DNA from: Oceanicaulis sp.
GTDB lineage: Bacteria > Pseudomonadota > Alphaproteobacteria > Caulobacterales > Maricaulaceae
Assembly: GCA_007571185.1 (NCBI GenBank)
Contig: RKRX01000166.1
Location: 1 to 14,647 of the forward strand
DNA length: 14,647 nucleotides
Reading direction: 5' to 3'
This document shows, one piece after another, positions 11,196 to 14,647 of this stretch. The position numbers and the translations under genes were made by a program. Below the pieces are notes generated by a model, which saw only the letters and a list, made by a program, of their open reading frames with translations, searched no databases and was not told the DNA's origin. Positions within the stretch are counted from its first letter, which is position 1. Every line of letters begins with the position of its first letter.

Positions 11196-11627
11196 CTAAT
11201 CGTCGCGATAGACGCGCTCGGAGCGCTCGTGACGTTCCTGCGCTTCCAAGCTGAGTGTGGCCACAGGACGCGCATCCAGGCGCGCCAGAGAGATGGGTTC
11301 GCCTGTTTCTTCACAATAACCGTACTCGTCCCGTTCAATCCGGCGCAGTGCGGCCTCAATCTTGGAGATCAGCTTGCGCTGGCGATCACGCGCCCGCAGC
11401 TCCAGAGCTCTATCAGTCTCAGTGGACGCGCGATCTGCAAAATCAGGAAAAGCGCCTGTATCTTCATGAAGATTGGATAGGGCTGAACGGTTCTCACGCA
11501 GTATCTCATCTTTCCATGCGTTGAGCTTACACCGAAAATAGCCTTTCTGGCGTTCATTCATGAAGGGCTCGGACTCATTCGGGCGGTACTTCACCGGTAA
11601 TTCGATACTGGCATCCCTAACACTCAT
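11196..11627 (-). CDS. dksA: RNA polymerase-binding transcription factor DksA, alphaproteobacterial type
   Basis: DksA binds the RNA polymerase secondary channel and works with ppGpp to lower rRNA and raise amino-acid promoter activity. The product is 143 aa, the normal alphaproteobacterial size. YRPNESEPFMNERQKGYF (14-31) is the family N-terminus. The coiled-coil tip has DFADRA (62-67), matching the functional DxxDxA motif, followed by ELRARDRQRKL. In the C-terminal zinc-finger region only Cys105 remains; the other three ligand positions are Thr108, Ser126 and Ala129. As far as I recall this is normal in alphaproteobacterial DksA, so it is not decay. The ATG at 11627 has GGAG 8 nt upstream. 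A TTGACT-16-TATTCT promoter lies at 11669-11696. The gene appears monocistronic. Confidence 0.95.
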   Translation of the reverse strand: MSVRDASIELPVKYRPNESEPFMNERQKGYFRCKLNAWKDEILRENRSALSNLHEDTGAFPDFADRASTETDRALELRARDRQRKLISKIEAALRRIERDEYGYCEETGEPISLARLDARPVATLSLEAQERHERSERVYRDD

Positions 11628-11992
11628 GAGACCGTCTCCGTACGCAGCCCGCTAACCTGAGCGCGCGGAGAATATCGCTCGATAGAGTCGAGTCAATCTG
11701 CTCTAGCGGTAGCCGCCAGACCTTCCAGAATTTAAGGATTTGAGCGTAACAGGCGACATGGTACATGTCTTTCTTGTAATGAGAAGCTCCCGAAACGGTC
11801 ACTTTCAGGCTCAGATCAGGGAAATTTGCGTAGCGCCCATAGTTGCGTGTACCAAGCATCATATCGGTGAATAAAGTCGAAGACCTGATGGATATGAGTT
11901 ATCCGGCGACAAATACACGGGTTGAAAGACTTGCCGGACTTGGCGTTCTGGAAGAAATCCACGCGACCCGCCCTGATACAGGCTTGACCTGG
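11628..11992. other. 365-bp intergenic region between dksA and the SDR gene
   Basis: The dksA side (to about 11700) holds the dksA leader and promoter. The far side (11843-11992) holds the winged-helix remnant on the + strand. About 140 bp in between (11700-11842) show nothing I recognise. A minus-strand open frame of 81 codons crosses this area but covers the dksA promoter and resembles no family I know. Confidence 0.6.
11669..11696 (-). promoter_or_regulatory. dksA promoter with tandem GANTC sites over the -35 element
   Basis: On the minus strand TTGACT (11696-11691, 5 of 6 consensus) and TATTCT (11674-11669, 4 of 6) are spaced 16 bp. Transcription would start near 11662, leaving a leader of about 35 nt before the dksA ATG. 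Two adjoining GANTC sites (+ strand 11685-11689 and 11690-11694) overlap the -35 hexamer and the start of the spacer. Confidence 0.6.
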
Positions 11993-12016
11993 TCAGGGTG
12001 CGATTTCCGCCCCTGA
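11843..12016 (+). pseudogene. remnant resembling the C-terminal winged helix of a Fic-family protein
   Basis: The + frame from just after TAG 11840-11842 to TGA 12014-12016 encodes 57 residues. Their core, VEDLMDMSYPATNTRVERLA followed by GLGVLEEI, closely follows the C-terminal winged-helix pattern of Fic proteins (V..LlgvSYPTANraierLvelGIL.E.tg). The resemblance begins about at VPSIISVNKVED and ends at ATRPDTG. The last residues (LTWSGCDFRP) come from the hairpin shared with the SDR gene end. There is no start codon or ribosome site fitting a whole gene, and no Fic motif (HPFxxGNGR) in any frame upstream, so this looks like a surviving 3' fragment. It could instead be a short free-standing winged-helix peptide starting at ATG 11888. 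The call rests on pattern memory, not a search. Confidence 0.42.
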
Positions 12017-12024
12017 CCAGTCAA
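11984..12024. terminator. strong hairpin spanning the SDR stop codon, possible bidirectional terminator
   Basis: CTGGTCAGGG (11989-11998) is perfectly complementary to CCCTGACCAG (12011-12020). The stem extends outward as TTGA (11984-11987, after one bulged base) with TCAA (12021-12024), and inward as GCG/CGC around a 5-nt loop. This gives about 17 bp in all. No run of U follows on either strand, so it is not a standard intrinsic terminator. It lies where the SDR transcript and the + strand remnant meet. Confidence 0.45.
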
Positions 12025-12748
12025 ACACGCGACCGGTCCGGTCCGCATCAATGGTGTCAATCACATCGAGAAGCCGGGCGGCGCTATGGGCGGGAACGAA
12101 CAGCTTACTGCGGGGCACATTGGCCTGAAACGGTCTGGAAAGCGCGGTGTCCACCGTGCCGGGATGCAGACCGATGCAGACGGCATGCGGCGCTCGGCGC
12201 GCTAGCTCAATAGCGCAGGTTTTCAGAATCTGGTTCAACCCCGCCTTAGAGGCGCGATAGCTGTGCCAGCCGCCCGACCGGTTATCAGAGATTGATCCCA
12301 CCCGGGCGGATAGGGCGGCGAAGACCGCTTTTTCTGGAGCGGACTGCGTGCCCAGCGCCAGATGAGGCAGGACCGCCCGGGCCAAAAGAGCGGGGCCGAT
12401 TGTGTTGATGGCGAACACTTCCATCATGTGGTCGGCACGGATCTGGCGGAAGGATTTTTCCGGGCCACCCCCGGTGCTATCATGCAGAATGCCCGTGGCG
12501 GTGATCACCAAATGCAGCGGACCTTCTGCAACGACCCCGGCAATGGCGGGCGCAATTGTCTCCGGTCGGGTGAGATCAAGGGCAAAACCTGTAACACCGT
12601 CCGGCGCCAGGCCGCCGCGACTAGCCGCGTACAGCGCGCTGCACCGGGGATGGATACGCAACTGCGATATCAGAGCCTGTCCGATACCGCCCGAAGCGCC
12701 GATCACCAGGGCGCGAAACCCGTCAGGAAAAGAAAGAAGAGCCGACAT
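11993..12748 (-). CDS. short-chain dehydrogenase/reductase (SDR) family oxidoreductase
   Basis: This 251-residue, single-domain NAD(P)-dependent oxidoreductase is presumably cytosolic; its substrate is unknown. The Rossmann nucleotide motif is VIGASGGIG (15-23). The usual NNAG motif is replaced by TATG (83-86). Asn114, Ser147 and the YRASK motif (Tyr164, Lys168) complete the SDR catalytic tetrad, so it should be active. The 'classical' SDR fold is typical, and the overall pattern resembles the CsgA/C-factor-like group. The ATG at 12748 has only a weak upstream GGAC. It lies 76 bp downstream of folD on the same strand and may be co-transcribed. Its last codons and stop lie inside the hairpin at 11984-12024. 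Confidence 0.9.
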   Translation of the reverse strand: MSALLSFPDGFRALVIGASGGIGQALISQLRIHPRCSALYAASRGGLAPDGVTGFALDLTRPETIAPAIAGVVAEGPLHLVITATGILHDSTGGGPEKSFRQIRADHMMEVFAINTIGPALLARAVLPHLALGTQSAPEKAVFAALSARVGSISDNRSGGWHSYRASKAGLNQILKTCAIELARRAPHAVCIGLHPGTVDTALSRPFQANVPRSKLFVPAHSAARLLDVIDTIDADRTGRVFDWSGAEIAP

Positions 12749-12824
12749 GTCCGGTCAGATAAACCGATACCGGACGAGGGAAAGCCTTCCGGCCAGAAGG
12801 CGGGGGCGCCCGATGGCGACCCTG

Positions 12825-13757
12825 TTAGCGCGGCAGAACTGCAGCGACCGGGTCCGGCACATCCAGCCCTGCACGGTGGGAGGCTGCAGCGACGGTGTTG
12901 ACCAACAGCATGGCGATGGTCATGGGCCCCACGCCGCCGGGTGCCGGGGTGATAAAACCTGCGGTTTCAATCGCAGACTCAAAATCGACATCGCCGACCA
13001 GGCGGGATTGACCGTCTTTGCTGTCAATACGGTTGATTCCCACATCAATCACCAGGGCGCCGGGCTTGATCCAGCTCCCTTTCACAAGACCGGGGCGCCC
13101 AACCGCGGCGACCACGATATCGGCCTGACGGCAGATGCGGGGCAGATCTCCGGTGCGTGAATGGGTGAGGGTGACAGTGCAGTTTTCCGCCAGAAACAGC
13201 AGGGTGGCAGGTTTACCCACCAGAATGGACCGGCCGATCACCACAACCGACTTACCGGTTAAATCCCCCAGTGTTCGCCTGGCCAGGAAGACACAACCCG
13301 AAGGCGTGCAGGGGCGGATTCCAGCAGCGCCCAGAACCAGAGCCCCGGCGTTGCGGGAGGTCAGACCATCAACATCTTTGGTCGGATCAAGGGACTGGAC
13401 CACCCTGGCCCCATCAAGACCCGCCGGCAGGGGCAGCTGAACCAGAATCCCGTCCACGCCCGCATCGGTATTGAGCTGTCTGATCAGATCAATGATCGTC
13501 TTCTGGTTGACATCTGCACTCAACCGATGTTGCACCGAGCGCATTCCAACCGCTTCCGCGCGGCGGATTTTGTTGCGCACATAGAGTGCGCTGGCGGGGT
13601 TCTGCCCCACCAGAACCACCGCCAGGCAAGGGATGCGACCGAGTGTGGGGGTGATCTGGCGCACGCCTTCAGCAACGGCGGCGTCCACAGCGGCGGCGGC
13701 GGCTTTGCCGTCAATCACCTTGGCGGCGGCGCCGGAACACGCAATAATGTCGGTCAT
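12825..13757 (-). CDS. folD: bifunctional methylenetetrahydrofolate dehydrogenase / methenyltetrahydrofolate cyclohydrolase FolD
   Basis: FolD interconverts 5,10-methylene-THF, 5,10-methenyl-THF and 10-formyl-THF with NADP, feeding purine and formyl-Met synthesis in the cytosol. From the ATG at 13757 the product is 310 aa. NPASALYVRNK (53-63) carries the catalytic Tyr59 and Lys63. DGILVQLPLP (102-111), DVDGLT (128-133), PCTPSG (149-154), the cofactor-binding GRSILVGKP (175-183) and PAPGGVGPMTIAMLL (271-285) complete the family signature. An in-frame ATG at 13787 would add 10 residues. Neither start has a good Shine-Dalgarno, and 13757 is closer to the usual length. The C-terminus past the last motif is about 15 residues longer than in many homologues. 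It follows yggT by a short gap, which suggests one operon. Confidence 0.96.
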   Translation of the reverse strand: MTDIIACSGAAAKVIDGKAAAAAVDAAVAEGVRQITPTLGRIPCLAVVLVGQNPASALYVRNKIRRAEAVGMRSVQHRLSADVNQKTIIDLIRQLNTDAGVDGILVQLPLPAGLDGARVVQSLDPTKDVDGLTSRNAGALVLGAAGIRPCTPSGCVFLARRTLGDLTGKSVVVIGRSILVGKPATLLFLAENCTVTLTHSRTGDLPRICRQADIVVAAVGRPGLVKGSWIKPGALVIDVGINRIDSKDGQSRLVGDVDFESAIETAGFITPAPGGVGPMTIAMLLVNTVAAASHRAGLDVPDPVAAVLPR

Positions 13758-13812
13758 GGAGGCAGCTTCATGAGGCAAGCTCGTCATCGCGTCAGGAACG
13801 CCAGTCGAGCGG

Positions 13813-14115
13813 TCAGACCCGAGGCATGATCATGCCAATGATCACCCAGTCGCGGACAAAGAAGATGATCAGGATCAGCACCAGCGGAGAGAGATCAATG
13901 CCGCCCAGGGAAGGGATGACCCGGCGGATTGGAGAGAGCAGCGGCTCAGTGAGCGAACCGGTGAAACGCCAGATCGTTCTAACAATCGGATTGTGTGCAT
14001 TGACCACGTTGAACGCCATCAGCCAGCTCAGAATGACATTGGCGAAGATCACGAACACGACCAAATTGATGACAGGCAGGATGAAATGGTGGATCAGCGC
14101 TTGAGTGAGGGACAT
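13813..14115 (-). CDS. YggT family integral membrane protein
   Basis: This small inner-membrane protein has exactly 100 residues and two predicted membrane segments (about 12-34 and 76-97). The loop between them contains EPLLSPIRRVIP (57-68) followed by GGIDLSPLV (71-79), the defining YggT pattern. The family's function is poorly known; relatives have been linked to osmotic resistance, and the chloroplast homologues (CCB3) to cytochrome b6f assembly. The ATG at 14115 is preceded by GGAG 5 nt away. It is probably the first gene of a yggT-folD-SDR unit. Between it and the tRNA promoter I see no other gene. Confidence 0.93.
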   Translation of the reverse strand: MSLTQALIHHFILPVINLVVFVIFANVILSWLMAFNVVNAHNPIVRTIWRFTGSLTEPLLSPIRRVIPSLGGIDLSPLVLILIIFFVRDWVIIGMIMPRV

Positions 14116-14310
14116 GGCGGCTCCAGTATCTCGACTTTGCTTGTTTGCGGTCTACCCTCGCCCGGCCGCACCTGGCAAGCGCAAGCGGACAGAACCGGGG
14201 CGTCGGTGGCGCCCGGCAAGCAGGATAATACCACGATCATCGGGGAGATATGCGGGTAATATCGAAAGTTTTACCTCCCGGCTACATCAATGCCGCCCTA
14301 CTTGATCGCA

Positions 14311-14339
14311 TTGACCCGTCCGGGGTTTTGTGACACATT
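14311..14339 (+). promoter_or_regulatory. candidate promoter of tRNA-Ala
   Basis: TTGACC (14311-14316, 5 of 6 consensus) is followed after 17 bp by CACATT (14334-14339), a weaker -10. Transcription would begin near 14346, about 28 nt before the tRNA. Between them lies a GC-rich hairpin, CACCCC-GGC-GGGGTG (14348-14362), in the precursor leader. Confidence 0.42.
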
Positions 14340-14373
14340 CGAGGATGCACCCCGGCGGGGTGGGAGCTGGAAC

Positions 14374-14449
<76 letters not shown>

Positions 14450-14482
14450 GTTCAATGCATTGACGCACCGAGGAACCCCCGA

Positions 14483-14647
14483 TCAGCCCAGTCGAGCCAC
14501 CGTCTCCTCGATAAAGCGCGCCAGCTCCACATCCAATTCGGTCACGCCGCCAGCGTCATGAGTGGACAGGGTGATGTCCACTTTATTGTAGACATTGAAC
14601 CACTCGGGATGGTGATCCATCTGCTCGGCTTTCAGCGCCACCTGGAC
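14483..14647 (-). CDS. phhB: pterin-4a-carbinolamine dehydratase, C-terminal part (5' end outside window)
   Basis: The minus-strand frame enters at the window edge and ends at TGA 14485-14483, giving the last 54 residues of a protein usually about 95-100 aa long. [20 protein letters not shown] contains the HHPEW active-site signature of the family. The enzyme dehydrates 4a-hydroxytetrahydropterin, recycling the pterin cofactor of aromatic amino-acid hydroxylases; many bacteria have it without such a hydroxylase, and its role there is less clear. It converges on the tRNA-Ala gene with a 33-bp gap. The gene name follows common bacterial usage. Confidence 0.9.
   Translation of the reverse strand, partial: VQVALKAEQMDHHPEWFNVYNKVDITLSTHDAGGVTELDVELARFIEETVARLG

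Noticed and set aside
11196..11627. DksA as a degenerate or broken zinc-finger protein
   Set aside because: Only one of four zinc cysteines remains, but the surrounding sequence (GEPISLARLDARP.ATLS.EAQERHER) is the regular alphaproteobacterial form as I know it, so this is a lineage trait.
11628..11638. GAGAC-C-GTCTC symmetry at the dksA ribosome site as a translational hairpin
   Set aside because: A one-base loop cannot form, and the arms are only 5 bp.
11617..11862. 81-codon minus-strand open frame upstream of dksA
   Set aside because: It overlaps the dksA start by 11 bp, runs through the dksA promoter, and its translation (rich in Trp, Lys, Tyr) resembles no family I know.
14453..14462. 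Palindrome CAATGCATTG right after tRNA-Ala as a possible attachment site
   Set aside because: A 10-bp palindrome can arise by chance, and there is no integrase, displaced tRNA 3' copy or mobile-element gene nearby.

Overview
The window reads as chromosomal DNA of a stalked or prosthecate-type alphaproteobacterium (Caulobacterales/Maricaulales; a marine Maricaulis/Oceanicaulis-like lineage is my best guess). Evidence for this is the CckA cell-cycle kinase, a recA operator of the alphaproteobacterial LexA type (GAAC-N7-GAAC), an alphaproteobacterial DksA that has lost most of its zinc cysteines, a large TonB-dependent receptor of the kind abundant in these bacteria, and GANTC (CcrM methylation) sites in promoter-like positions. 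The species cannot be fixed from the sequence alone. Most of the window is housekeeping. I found no phage, IS element, CRISPR array or complete defence system.

Layout. 1-1056 (+) is the 3' part of icd (NADP-isocitrate dehydrogenase), converging on alaS (-, 1108-3756), which lies downstream of recA (-, 3939-5000). A canonical LexA box sits about 75 bp upstream of recA. Upstream of that is cckA (-, 5144-7732), the hybrid histidine kinase that controls the cell cycle. A 304-bp gap with a perfect 10-bp inverted repeat separates cckA from a divergent TonB-dependent receptor gene (+, 8037-11009). That receptor converges on dksA (-, 11196-11627).

The next 365 bp (11628-11992) hold a good dksA promoter whose -35 element is built into two tandem GANTC sites. 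They also hold an unannotated 58-codon stretch on the + strand that resembles the C-terminal winged helix of a Fic-family protein, probably a gene remnant. It runs into a strong hairpin spanning the stop codon of a short-chain dehydrogenase gene (-, 11993-12748). That gene is probably the last of a co-oriented set yggT (13813-14115) - folD (12825-13757) - SDR. The window closes with a tRNA-Ala(CGC) gene (+, 14374-14449) carrying the G3:U70 alanine identity pair, and the 3' part of a pterin-4a-carbinolamine dehydratase gene (-, from 14483).

How the genes relate. icd, folD and the dehydratase are central or cofactor metabolism. alaS and tRNA-Ala form a cognate pair. recA under LexA handles DNA damage. 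CckA and DksA are global regulators of the cell cycle and of stringent/growth control. The most interesting signals are regulatory: GANTC sites embedded in the dksA promoter and in both arms of the inverted repeat ahead of the receptor gene suggest possible methylation-dependent, cell-cycle-coupled control. This is inference and needs experimental support.
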